A program made the position numbers and the translations under genes. Shown here in pieces: positions 42,156 through 52,300 of a stretch of DNA of 64,000 nt. Numbering within the stretch: position 1 is the stretch's first letter; the number at the start of each line of letters is the position of its first letter. The DNA lies in assembly GCA_019414725.1 (NCBI GenBank), contig DXLM01000007.1, forward strand, positions 6,269-70,268. Reading direction: 5' to 3'. The stretch comes from Bacteroides sp. Lineage in GTDB: Bacteria; Bacteroidota; Bacteroidia; Bacteroidales; Bacteroidaceae. Below the pieces are notes generated by a model. The model saw only the letters and a list, made by a program, of their open reading frames with translations. It was not told the origin of the DNA and searched no databases.

Positions 42156-44900
42156 TCAGTTTTCATCTTGATGTTGTATATATTCATTTGGAGTAAATCC
42201 TGTGAATTTCTTGAAAGTACGGAAGAACGATGTTTTCGACTTAAAGCCACATTTTTCAGCCAAAGTCACTAAAGTATATTTTTGATGTTTACCTTCTTTT
42301 ATAGCTTGCTTGAATTCCTCCACACGATAACCATTTATAAAATCATAATATCCCACCTTCAAATAATGAGTAAAGACAGTAGAAAGAATATAAGCTGAAC
42401 ATCCGATAGCAGCAGCCACCTCTGACTGTTTTAAATCAACATTCAGATAAGGTCTACTTTTTTCCATATATTCCTTCAATGCTTCCATCACTTTTCGAGC
42501 TTCTTCCTCATTCAATTTCACATTATTATTCGAAACCTGTATTCCAACCGGTTCTTCTTTTACAGAATCAATATCTAAAGCTTTCACTTTTTTCTGTCTA
42601 CTATAAATAAAACCGGCAATCATCCCAATACATATCATACCTAAAAAAACAAGCCATATCCATATTCCACTCTTTTGAATACTAAAAGTAACCATACAAA
42701 CAGAATCTTCATTCAATGCCTTTCGAACCATAAATACATAGTCTCCTGCAGGCAGATTAAAAAAAGACACTTCATTTTCTCCTCTCAACCAATTCCAAAC
42801 AGAATCTTTTCCGACAAGTTTATACTGATATCTTATCAAATCCGGTTTCTCGTATTCCAAAGAAGTAAAATTGAATGTCAAATTATTCTCATATTCTTTT
42901 AATACAAAGGTAGTATCTGATTTAATCTGATAATTATCGGCATAACGCTCACCATTTACAAACATCTCAGTAACCTGTAACGGTGTCACATAATAAGAAG
43001 ACTCCGGATCCACCACTACCAATCCTTTCATACAAGGAACTAACAATTGTTTTTGTTTATATCGTCCTATAGAAGCCCCCGGACTAGCCCCCATCATGAC
43101 ATCAACCAAACCATCTACAGAAAAAAGAGAAAAGTGAGACAAATTCCTGTCAGATTTCAATATACCATCATCACATCCCATCCAATAACCTTCTTCTTCA
43201 TCCTGAGCCATATTAAAAGGAGCTATTTCTGTAAACAACCTACTTTTTTTCAGTTCTTTATCCACAACATATAATCTATTATTCTCCAACAAAAAGAAAT
43301 GCAATGAACCATCCTTTCCCTCATTAATATACCGGATAATCTCATTACTTAAAAAATTTGCCGGTAACTGTTCTTGGCTGCATTTACCTGTTTTACAATC
43401 AAGCAAAGCCGTCCCTTTATCCGTTCCCACCCAAAAGCGTTTGGAAGAATCAATGCAAATACTATAAACTATATTACCTGGCATTCCACTATTGACTACA
43501 TTATATTCTTTTACTTCATGAGTTTTCTTTTCGTAACAATAAAGTCCATCAGAAGCAGCAATCCACAAATTCCCGTCTCCATCTTCAAGAAACATAAAAA
43601 TATCATTTGAAACCAATGTCTTAGTCAACAAATTTTCAACAAATTTATTTGATTCCAGATTAAAAGCAGCCAATCCCCCACTACAAGTTCCTATCAAAAT
43701 ATTTCCCTGATAGCTATAAAAGGAAAAAATTAAATTGGAACGTAATTTTTCACAACCCACTTTACCAGAACCGAAATGTTGTACACGCCCCGTTTTTTCA
43801 GATACAAAATAGAATCCTTCACGTGTGCCGATAAACATATATTCATTCCAATAATAGCAACTACGAACTATGAGATTTCTTGAAGTAAAATTCCCCCACT
43901 TATATAAACGAAAAGGTTTCTCAACACTCCTCAAATAATTAAAACCCAAATAATATTCTGTACCGCACCAAACATTCCCTTTGGATACCAAAATAGAGGA
44001 TATATTATCTGACAACAATCCTCTATTCTGATTAGTATTACACCCGGCTGCATAAATTTGTTTTTTATTATGCAAAGAGAGCAAACTAATTCCTTGACCT
44101 GAGGTTGCAATGCCTAACAATCCTTCTTCATGTGAAAGGGCAGTGACCGGAACTTTTACCTCATTCCAGTAAGGCAAAAAACGATAATGAGACAAATCAA
44201 AAGTAACAATTCCTTTTTTCTCAGTCCCTATATACAAATGATTTCCTGCTTTTACAAAACAACGAAAGTATCCACAATCGGACAACGTATTTTGATAAAG
44301 TTTTATCGCTCCTGATTTAATATCATATACAGCAACTCCTTTTGCTGTCAACAGCCATACATTATTTGAATCAGTTACTTCTATAGACAATATTCTATTA
44401 TGCTCGGACATAATATTTTTATTATCTACCGTTATATAATGCAATTTTCCGTCTTTATAAATATATAACCCATTCGAAGTACCGATATAAATATGATTTT
44501 TCTGATCTTTCTTTAAAGAATATACAGAATTATTGATTTGATCTCTAAATATACGTTTTGCTATATGATTATGGTGATCTAGTTGAAACAACCCATGTAC
44601 ATTTCCAACCCAATATTCATGCCTTTCTTTTTCAAGTATTGTATTCACCAAATGCGGAGCATAATTCGGCATCCCTTCCTCAAATTTATAAACTTGACCG
44701 GTTATTCCGTCAAAACGTTCAACAGTACTTCCTGTACCTACCCAAATATATCCATCGGAATCCTCATAAATACAATGAACATAATTATCAAATAGAACCC
44801 CATTCTCACTAGGTGTAGTTATGACATAATCATACGCTCTGCCAAGCAAGCAAAAAAGCAGCATCCCAACAATCAGTATATATTTTCCAATAGTATTCAT
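42156..44900 (-). CDS. Transmembrane propeller-Y_Y_Y-AraC regulator without kinase (2)
   Basis: 914 residues, signal peptide ending near GRAYDY. Two-component-regulator propeller repeats fill about 25-660 (YVHCIYEDSDGYIWVGTGSTVERFDG; IYSICIDSSKRFWVGTDKGTALLD), a Y_Y_Y domain about 670-735, one membrane helix about 746-768 (WIWLVFLGMICIGMIAGFIY), a 50-residue linker, then an AraC-type DNA-binding domain about 825-910 (YTLVTLAEKCGFKSKTSFFRTFKKFTGFTPNEYI). Histidine kinase, HATPase and receiver domains of the usual hybrid two-component sensor are absent, so signal passes from periplasm to DNA in one chain. Its likely targets lie in this locus. Confidence 0.9.
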   Translation of the reverse strand: MNTIGKYILIVGMLLFCLLGRAYDYVITTPSENGVLFDNYVHCIYEDSDGYIWVGTGSTVERFDGITGQVYKFEEGMPNYAPHLVNTILEKERHEYWVGNVHGLFQLDHHNHIAKRIFRDQINNSVYSLKKDQKNHIYIGTSNGLYIYKDGKLHYITVDNKNIMSEHNRILSIEVTDSNNVWLLTAKGVAVYDIKSGAIKLYQNTLSDCGYFRCFVKAGNHLYIGTEKKGIVTFDLSHYRFLPYWNEVKVPVTALSHEEGLLGIATSGQGISLLSLHNKKQIYAAGCNTNQNRGLLSDNISSILVSKGNVWCGTEYYLGFNYLRSVEKPFRLYKWGNFTSRNLIVRSCYYWNEYMFIGTREGFYFVSEKTGRVQHFGSGKVGCEKLRSNLIFSFYSYQGNILIGTCSGGLAAFNLESNKFVENLLTKTLVSNDIFMFLEDGDGNLWIAASDGLYCYEKKTHEVKEYNVVNSGMPGNIVYSICIDSSKRFWVGTDKGTALLDCKTGKCSQEQLPANFLSNEIIRYINEGKDGSLHFFLLENNRLYVVDKELKKSRLFTEIAPFNMAQDEEEGYWMGCDDGILKSDRNLSHFSLFSVDGLVDVMMGASPGASIGRYKQKQLLVPCMKGLVVVDPESSYYVTPLQVTEMFVNGERYADNYQIKSDTTFVLKEYENNLTFNFTSLEYEKPDLIRYQYKLVGKDSVWNWLRGENEVSFFNLPAGDYVFMVRKALNEDSVCMVTFSIQKSGIWIWLVFLGMICIGMIAGFIYSRQKKVKALDIDSVKEEPVGIQVSNNNVKLNEEEARKVMEALKEYMEKSRPYLNVDLKQSEVAAAIGCSAYILSTVFTHYLKVGYYDFINGYRVEEFKQAIKEGKHQKYTLVTLAEKCGFKSKTSFFRTFKKFTGFTPNEYIQHQDEN

Positions 44901-45000
44901 TCTCTTTTCATTTAGACAGACACAAAATTAATAAGAAAAACGAGAAAATAAAGTATAAAAATCTGTTTAACTCCTACAATTTAAATCCAAGAAGAAGTGT

Positions 45001-45040
45001 CTACAATAGAGTTTTTAAAAAATGCTGCCACTGCCACCAC
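45001..45040 (+). repeat. Cassette left inverted end
   Basis: Begins CTACAATAG and ends TGCTGCCACTGCCACCAC. It pairs with 45618-45657 (36/40). Confidence 0.85.
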
Positions 45041-45128
45041 CCATTCCTGTATAACCACGAAAAACAGGGAGTTACAAGAGGTGGTGGCAGCCTGCTTTTC
45101 AACGCCTGCTGCCACCACTATTCTTACT

Positions 45129-45449
45129 TTATTTTTCTACAACAAGATATAACACACCACGTTTGGAGTTGTACATCACATCTTTAATAGCAACCGCCTT
45201 CTCGTGTATCAGTTTATCGAACATGTGGCCCCATCCGTAAGCATACTTCACGGGAACATCACTCATAAATTCAGAACAGCTTTCTTCTGTCTTGATATAG
45301 GAAAGATTGAGTGTGCGGACGCTTCGTTTGGTTTCGGGGATGTGGCGGCTCACCTGATATCGCAGGCAGGTATCCGCCAATTTACAAGCTCCGTTAAAAC
45401 AATACGTAAAGTTTACCGGAACTTTTTCATAATTTAATGTGTCTATCAT
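45129..45449 (-). CDS. DUF6078-like small protein
   Basis: 106 residues from the ATG at 45449 (MIDTLNYEKVPVNFTYCF); an upstream in-frame codon at 45473 overlaps the promoter. Cysteines in CFNGACKLADTC (C-x4-C-x5-C) and a later Cys (EESCSEF) suggest a metal site. It resembles the N-terminal part of DUF6078 proteins as I recall them, but is shorter than the usual 150 or so residues. Function unknown, probably cytosolic. It lies inside the inverted-repeat cassette with its own housekeeping promoter. Confidence 0.8.
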   Translation of the reverse strand: MIDTLNYEKVPVNFTYCFNGACKLADTCLRYQVSRHIPETKRSVRTLNLSYIKTEESCSEFMSDVPVKYAYGWGHMFDKLIHEKAVAIKDVMYNSKRGVLYLVVEK

Positions 45450-45470
45450 TTTTCTTTGTTTAAGAATTAT

Positions 45471-45502
45471 CAAATTTACGGTTTTATTCCACCGAAAACA
45501 AA
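45471..45502 (-). promoter_or_regulatory. Housekeeping promoter of the cassette gene
   Basis: Minus strand TTTG (45499-45502)-N20-TAAATTTG (45471-45478): both elements of the Bacteroides vegetative promoter at proper spacing, 21 bases before the ATG. Confidence 0.75.
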
Positions 45503-45617
45503 TAAAAAGGAAGAAAGATGATAGAAAAATGGTGGCAGCACGTATTTTTCAGTGTTTACTTATTCTGCTGCCCCCACACCTTACCATTCCCTGTTCATCG
45601 AAGTTCTGCAGGAAAAA

Positions 45618-45657
45618 GTGGTAGCAGTGGCAGCACTTTTAAAAAACTCTGTTGTAG
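45618..45657 (-). repeat. Cassette right inverted end
   Basis: On the minus strand begins CTACAACAGAG and ends TGCTGCCACTGCTACCAC, matching 45001-45040 with four differences. Confidence 0.85.
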
Positions 45658-45710
45658 ATATTTTTAGTTAATTCTCTTCTTGAAACTCTTGCTTGAAAGA
45701 ATAGCCTTTT

Positions 45711-47147
45711 TTATTTTGCAAATACAATACCATCTACATGTTCTCCAACAAAGAAACGCGCCATGTCCGACGTTTTATACCATGCAGGCTTGCCGGCCAT
45801 ATCATCCGATATAACTTTACCGTTTATCTTCAGATTCTCAAAACGAATATTCTTTACCATCCGTTCCTCGTCATAGCCTACGATATGTGAGAGTTCGGCA
45901 TGATTACCATTATAAGTAATATCTTTAAAAAGCACATTTTCAATGCCCCTGCCCGGAGCTTTGCAATACTTCTTGTTGTAAAATATACGCAGATTCACTA
46001 ATTGGCCTTGCCTGAAATTCTCGATACGGATATTCTCGAACCGCACATTTCGGACCAGATTATTATCACCTGCATTGATAGTCAGACAGCCTTGATAATC
46101 CACCTGCATTTCCCGATGATCCAAAATATCAATGTTTCGGTAGGTCAGATTCTCCATCACTTCATTCCTATCTACATCTCCGTGTAATCCGATAAAAATA
46201 GGATGCGCCACATCTGCCCACAAGGTAGAATTCTGCATTGTCACATTACGGCATCCGCCATGAAATCCCAGACGTGTAGCATACACGGTAGTGCAATCAT
46301 CGGAATTACGACAAAATACTCCATCAAACAAGACGTTGTTACTGGCAAATACATTCATGCCATCCCCCCATCCATATGAACTGATGGCTTTTACATTGCG
46401 GATTATCACACTGTCCGAACCTCCAGTGGGACACTGGGTCGTAATGAGACCTTCCACATATATATTTCGTGAATTAATAATGCTGATACCTGCTCCACGA
46501 CCCTCAGGATGCACCTCACCTCGTCCCAAAATTTTCACATCACGGGCATTGACCGCACGGATACATCCACGCACAATGGCCCCACCTGCCACATAGACAG
46601 TCTTTCCCGAAGGAACATTAAGTGTATCGCCGGGTAACTGATGTATTCCCGGAGCAAAATAAATCAGATTCTTGTCTTTCAATTTCTTCGGGCGATTTTC
46701 ATCTATCGGATTCGCAAAAAGATGAAGATTATGGAATATGTCTCCATTTACCTCAATGGACAGATTACGCGGACGGTCTAGCGTAAAAGTCATCGTACTG
46801 CCGCTAATCTGCGGAGTGATACCATACGACAACGGACGCACCCTGCTACTCTTTACTTCTCCTTTATTATAGGTAACGGAAACTTCCACCTGACCGGAAA
46901 AGTCAAAATATCCCATTGAGGCTAGTTCAACATGATGCTTCGTCTGGCGTACTTCATCTACTTTCACCGGATAAGTAACTACTTCTTTCCATCCACTGCC
47001 AGATTGCCTCACCCGAACTGTAAAATCGTCTTTCAACTCCACCCCGTCACCAGGAACCGTATAAGTTATCAACTGGTTTTGTGCATAAAGAATACAGGTT
47101 ATCATCCATAAAAGACCTGTCAAGCATAATGTTCTCATTCTTTTCAT
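45711..47147 (-). CDS. Clan GH-N beta-helix hydrolase (GH28/GH49-like), paralog 2
   Basis: 478 residues, signal peptide MKRMRTLCLTGLLWMITCILYAQ. Same layout as the protein at 27245: N-terminal beta-sandwich (ELKDDFTVRVRQSGSGWKEVVTYPVKV; FTLDRPRNLSIEVNGDIFHNLHLFANP) and beta-helix with YGWGDGMNVFASNNVLFDGVFCRNSDDCTTVY, which holds the three candidate catalytic aspartates, and IFIGLHGD. It lies between SusD and the DUF6078 cassette and has its own promoter. Specificity unknown. Confidence 0.82.
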   Translation of the reverse strand: MKRMRTLCLTGLLWMITCILYAQNQLITYTVPGDGVELKDDFTVRVRQSGSGWKEVVTYPVKVDEVRQTKHHVELASMGYFDFSGQVEVSVTYNKGEVKSSRVRPLSYGITPQISGSTMTFTLDRPRNLSIEVNGDIFHNLHLFANPIDENRPKKLKDKNLIYFAPGIHQLPGDTLNVPSGKTVYVAGGAIVRGCIRAVNARDVKILGRGEVHPEGRGAGISIINSRNIYVEGLITTQCPTGGSDSVIIRNVKAISSYGWGDGMNVFASNNVLFDGVFCRNSDDCTTVYATRLGFHGGCRNVTMQNSTLWADVAHPIFIGLHGDVDRNEVMENLTYRNIDILDHREMQVDYQGCLTINAGDNNLVRNVRFENIRIENFRQGQLVNLRIFYNKKYCKAPGRGIENVLFKDITYNGNHAELSHIVGYDEERMVKNIRFENLKINGKVISDDMAGKPAWYKTSDMARFFVGEHVDGIVFAK

Positions 47148-47172
47148 TTGTAAAGTCTGCTATTTATTTTAG

Positions 47173-47203
47173 AATATACGTTCAATAACTATCAATCACT
47201 CAA
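47173..47203 (-). promoter_or_regulatory. PUL promoter element, GH-N hydrolase 2
   Basis: Minus strand TTGAGTG (47197-47203)-N16-CGTATATT (47173-47180), 25 bases before the ATG at 47147. Confidence 0.82.
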
Positions 47204-47246
47204 AGCGCCTACCAGCAATTCTAATATACCACAATTTCATTATCAA

Positions 47247-47299
47247 TTAGGGCATGAAATAATCCTTTACCTAAAGAATATTCTTATTTCACACCCTAA
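47247..47299 (-). terminator. Long hairpin after susD
   Basis: TTAGGGTGTGAAATAA (minus strand, 47284-47299) pairs with TTATTTCATGCCCTAA (47247-47262), 14 of 16 matches, around a 21-base loop. No T-run follows, so it may be an mRNA-stabilising or processing structure rather than a simple terminator. It lies 48 bp after the SusD stop. Confidence 0.55.
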
Positions 47300-47346
47300 C
47301 TACTATAAATCAGTCTATTGATTTTCGATTTATCCTTCAGTTTTTA

Positions 47347-49374
47347 TTACCAACCAGGATTCTGCGTTAATTGCGGATTCAAACGTATCTGCTGACGAGG
47401 AATAGGATCTAAATAATCCCTTTGTGTATAAAGCAAATTACCAGCCAAAGTTGCTATAGAACGTCCATAGTCAGGGTCGTTAGGATCAGAGCCCTCATAA
47501 AGCCCATAAAGCAAAGGATATTTTTCTGGATAATAACAGGGTTCACCGAAGTAAGTGGCATCATTGGCTTTCTCTGTTTCGTATGCCGTCCCCAAAACAT
47601 GTCGACCCAATTTACGACCAGTCAAGTTAATATGCGCAATACCCCAACGTTTTAAATCGTCCATACGAAAACCTTCACCAAAAAGTTCACATGCACGCTC
47701 TCTACGTATTTCATCCAACATATTCATTTTTTTACAAATAGTTTTTCCTGTAGCATGATCCCAATAACCAGCATCCCAAACATTAGCAATTAACGCATTG
47801 GTCAAAGGAGCCACTCCAGCACGAGCACGATTTTTATTAATAGAGAAATTAAGATCTTCATCTGAAATGTTTCCATTATTCAATTCACAAGTCGCCTCGG
47901 CATAAATACAATGCACCTCTGCCAAACGAATCAATGGAAAATCTGCAGATTCTGTATTATCCGGACGATTTGCCCCTTCAATCAAATACTTACGGCTGCT
48001 GTATCCCCCCATTGTACTATTATTTCTAATTGTGGGATGGAAGACTGCACAAGAACTACTATATACGGGATCAGTAGGATCATAATGATCATTGTCCTTA
48101 GGAAACACAGGAGTAGGATAAGGTTGACTAGCATCCATACGTTGACGTCCATCTTCAGTACGGCTACTATAAGATACACGGTCAGGTAAGAAAGTACAAC
48201 CAACAAAACGATAATCACGATTACGATATTCACCTATAAATGTTGCATATCCCTCGAATTCTGGATTATTCTGCGCATCAGACATACTACCTGTATAACT
48301 GATACGAATAGGAAGTCCATTACGACAAAGGAAAGATTCACCAAACTGAGCACTCATACCCGTTGCTGCACCTACCATGACCGAATGCGATAAATTAATA
48401 CCACCACGACTCAGATCGTAGTCACATTTTTTTGAGAAAATAAATTCTTTATTCGTACTTTTTCCAGCACTTTTGAAATTAGGAATATTTCCACCCTTAT
48501 CATCAATATTAAACAAATAGTAATAACTCAAAGAATCACATTCTGCCCACAACTTATAAGTTCCACTTTCAGCTTCTTCTATCACCTCTTTTGACATCTG
48601 CTTTGCTTCTGTCAACATATCGGTTATAGAAGGATATCCTTCCGGTTTAACAGTTCCTGCCCCCTGCGAAGTCCCATCACCATCTAAATCATAATTGATA
48701 GCAGGAACATACTTTTCCCACGTAGCCTCATAAAGCAATACTCTGGCCAAAAAAGATTTGGCAGCTTCCTTGCTTACTTTTCCTTTGCTTCCTTCCGGAA
48801 TTTCCGTTTCTTTAGGCAAACGCTTTACAGCCTCTCTTAAATCGGACATAATAAAGGCTGCCACCTCATACCGACTGTTTCGCGGGGCCTGTAACACTCC
48901 ATCACTAACAGTCAACACATGGTCTGAAATAGGCACACCACCAAAATGTTGCAACAAATAAAAATGCTGCCATGCGCGAAAAAAATAAGCAGTCCCCACA
49001 GACTGGGCAATATCACTTTGGCTACCATCATAAGCTTCTGCCTTTTCCAACAATATATTGCAAGTACGGATATGCGAATAAGGCTTATCCCAACTCCAAT
49101 TTCCTTCCGGTGCCGAACCACCTCCATTGCTTCCTAATCCACTGATATCCGTCCCTCGGTCCATTATATCACCGTATGACGGCTTATTATCCAGATTTTT
49201 CCATCCAATTACATTATATAAAGCATTGGCTGCCTGTTCAAAATGTTCAGGAGTCTTAAACACAATAGCCTCTGTTCCCTGAGACAACGGTTCTTTATCA
49301 AGAAAGTCACTGCATGCAGTCAATGACATCACCACAGCCGATGCAAGAAAAAATTTATTTATTATGGTTTTCAT
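47347..49374 (-). CDS. susD-like: SusD/RagB-family outer-membrane glycan-binding lipoprotein
   Basis: 675 residues from the ATG at 49374, giving lipobox MSLTAC (Cys21) followed by SDFLDKEPLS, typical of SusD. TPR-like helices (IAQSVGTAYFFRAWQHFYLLQHFGGVPI), the C-terminal ERACELFGEGFRMDDLKRWG and the ending YLDPIPRQQIRLNPQLTQNPGW are all family hallmarks. It forms the lid of the SusC transporter and binds the target glycan at the surface. It is long for the family. It follows susC by 22 bp. Confidence 0.95.
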   Translation of the reverse strand: MKTIINKFFLASAVVMSLTACSDFLDKEPLSQGTEAIVFKTPEHFEQAANALYNVIGWKNLDNKPSYGDIMDRGTDISGLGSNGGGSAPEGNWSWDKPYSHIRTCNILLEKAEAYDGSQSDIAQSVGTAYFFRAWQHFYLLQHFGGVPISDHVLTVSDGVLQAPRNSRYEVAAFIMSDLREAVKRLPKETEIPEGSKGKVSKEAAKSFLARVLLYEATWEKYVPAINYDLDGDGTSQGAGTVKPEGYPSITDMLTEAKQMSKEVIEEAESGTYKLWAECDSLSYYYLFNIDDKGGNIPNFKSAGKSTNKEFIFSKKCDYDLSRGGINLSHSVMVGAATGMSAQFGESFLCRNGLPIRISYTGSMSDAQNNPEFEGYATFIGEYRNRDYRFVGCTFLPDRVSYSSRTEDGRQRMDASQPYPTPVFPKDNDHYDPTDPVYSSSCAVFHPTIRNNSTMGGYSSRKYLIEGANRPDNTESADFPLIRLAEVHCIYAEATCELNNGNISDEDLNFSINKNRARAGVAPLTNALIANVWDAGYWDHATGKTICKKMNMLDEIRRERACELFGEGFRMDDLKRWGIAHINLTGRKLGRHVLGTAYETEKANDATYFGEPCYYPEKYPLLYGLYEGSDPNDPDYGRSIATLAGNLLYTQRDYLDPIPRQQIRLNPQLTQNPGW

Positions 49375-49396
49375 ATGTTTATATTTTAACAGGTTA

Positions 49397-52300
49397 TTAG
49401 AATGTAACATCTACTCCGAATGTCAGCAATCTGCTGAACGGGAATGTGTTATTTGAATTTTCACCATATTCCGGATCATATCCATCCTTTACTTTTGTCC
49501 ATTCCCAAAGATCATCACCGGAGAAGTAAACTCTCAATTTACTGAGTCCGGCTTTTGAAATCCACTTTTGAGGCAATGAATACCCCACTACCAAAGATTT
49601 CAAACGGACATACCGATTATTCTGAACACTGACATCTTTATTATTATAATTCCACTTATTAAAATTCTGGTCACGTGAAGCAATAGTATATTCTGCATCC
49701 CGATTATTCTCACTCCACATTTTCCCTGCGAAGTTTTTATTTTGCAGAACATAATTTGTAGTCCATGGAGCAGCCAAATATCCACCTCTTAACAATACTT
49801 GTTTACCTACTCCTTGGAAGAAAGCCGAGAAATCGATTCCTTTCCATTCCAATCCCAATTTAAAGCCAAATGTCAAACGAGGGGCCATATCTCCTGCATA
49901 GTAAAGATCATCTTTTGTTATAGCACCGTCACCATTCAAATCGACTACTTTACGAGCCCCCGGACGAAGTGTATTAGTAGATGCCTCCTGAGGTGCAGGA
50001 AGAATATTATTAGCTTTCGGTCCTGAATGATCCGCATTCCAATAATACTTCTCATAATATGCAGCCACTTCATCTGCACTTTGGAAAATACCATCAGTTT
50101 GGTATACATACAATGCTTGTCTTGGCATACCGATTAAGCGATTTTCATTCTTACCCTCATTAGGTACATTTTCATTATTAGCTAATTCAAGCACTTTTGA
50201 CCATGCATCCGAAAGAGATCCTCCAATGTTATACTTTACCTGACCTATTTGATCATTCCAATTCAAAGCCAACTCCCAACCACGGGCACGAAACTTACCA
50301 TTGTTGGTTTTAGGAGCAGCCGCACCTAAAATAGAAGGATATTGTACATCAATAAACATACCGTTATTGGTCTTGATAAAATAATCAAATGAACCTCTCA
50401 AACGATTGCTAAGAAAAGCAAAATCCACTCCCACATCGTGGCTGTCAATAGTTTCCCATGTACGTTCCGCAGATCTCATACCGTCTACCCACAATGAAGT
50501 ATGCGTACCGGGATTTACACCAAAAATAGTCGTACCAGTTTTGATAGTAGCAAATCTCTCGTAATTGTCAATACCTTCCACACTACCTGTTCTACCATAA
50601 TTGTAACGCAGCTTCAAATCACTCAACCATGAAACATCTTTTAAAAAGTCTTCATTTGAAAGTCTCCAAAAACCAGAAATAGAATAAAAATTTTTCCAAC
50701 GTTGTTCTTTCGCCAACTTAGAAGACCCATCCCGACGACCCAATACCTCTATTGAATATTTATCAGCATAAGTATAATTCAAACGCCCTAAATAAGAAAC
50801 CAATCCCCAAGAATTCTGTCCACCATATGCCTCATTATTATTTCCATTCACCCATACATCCAAATCTGCTAATCCAGACCCCGGATAAACAGCACCGGAT
50901 TTACGAACCGCACCTACCCTTTTATATGTTTCTTGTTCGGCAGTCATACCCAACATGGCAGAAACGCTATGCACATCAGCAAAAGTACGATTATAATTAG
51001 CAAAAGCACCTAAAGTAATGTTTTCCCATTTCGCTATTTCTTCTTTCAATTGTCCGGGACCTTGCTTATTACCAGTCTGTGTACCTACCCAATCATAATA
51101 TTGTACTTTATTCTTCACTTCCTGCATATTTCTCTGTACAGTCTTATAAGCCCCCGAAGCTGAAATAGAAAGTCCTTTTACCCATTTAGAAAAATCATAA
51201 GTTGCTTTAGCACTTCCTCTAAAAGTTGTCAATGAATTTTTCTTCTCCCCTCCTTGGGTCAACCCACCAATAGGATTCCGGTTACCACTAAATGTATCAT
51301 AAGCCTGACCATTTTTATTATACACAGTCCAAAACCAAGGATCAAAATATCCAGCTCCCACATCAGTAGTTGGGGTTATAATATCACGTTTGTCATACGA
51401 CATACTTGTTTCAAATTTCAAAGCATCTGTCGCTTGATAATCAGCATTTAAACGACCACTATATTTTTTTTCTCCATCATTAGCAACTTTCAACTGTGAA
51501 TTATTATCCGCATACCCCAAAGACGCTCGATAACTAAACTTTTCATCTGCTCCAGAAATACTAATCGAATGCTTTTGAGAAGTTGCCTGACCATAAAGAT
51601 AATCCATCATATACACATTTGGGTCCCAACGTTCCACTTTATCACCATTTTGTAATGTCAAGACTTTACCTGCACGAAGAGCATTAAAAAGAGTTTCCCC
51701 CTTATATACTGTTGGTGCACCAGTAGCCGGATCAATATCCGATTGATCCAAAGTAGGACCACCAAAAGAATTAAATATCCACCAATTTACAGCTTTATGA
51801 ATTTCATCAGCAGTAGTTAAACTAGGATTTAAAGCGGCAGCATCATTATATTGAGCTTCATAAAACATATCCAACCATTCCCGATTATTTGTAATAGGAG
51901 GCTGAATACCGTTAATTGTGCGACTAACAGAGCCACTATATGATATTTGAGCCTTTCCTTTTTTACCACGCTTTGTTGTTACCAGTACAACACCTGAAGC
52001 CGAACGGGCACCGTATATCGCAGCCGAAGCATCCTTCAAAACTGAAATATTTTCAATATCACTTGCATCCATAGCATTTAACTCATCCAATGAACCTGTT
52101 ATACCATCAATGATAACTAATGGAGAAGATTTTCCATTAACAGAAATATCACCACGTATTTTCATCTCTGCTCCCTCACTACCCGGACGAGTAGAAGTGC
52201 GTGTAATAGTCAATCCCGGAACTTCACCTTGCAAAGCTACTGTAGCATTAGCAATACCCTTATTTTTAAAAGCCTCATCCCCCTTGATCTGACTAATAGA

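Larger units (their letters stand above)
45001..45657. mobile_element. 657-bp cassette with 40-bp inverted ends around a DUF6078-like gene
   Basis: The left end 45001-45040 (CTACAATAGAG...) is an inverted copy of the right end 45618-45657, matching at 36 of 40 positions. Inside are the DUF6078-like gene, its promoter, and further GCTGCCACCAC-type inverted repeats (perfect 11-bp arms at 45081-45091 and 45108-45118; another pair near 45531-45579). A third, degenerate end lies at 31562-31600. No transposase is present and no clear target duplication is visible, so it would be non-autonomous if mobile. Confidence 0.65.
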
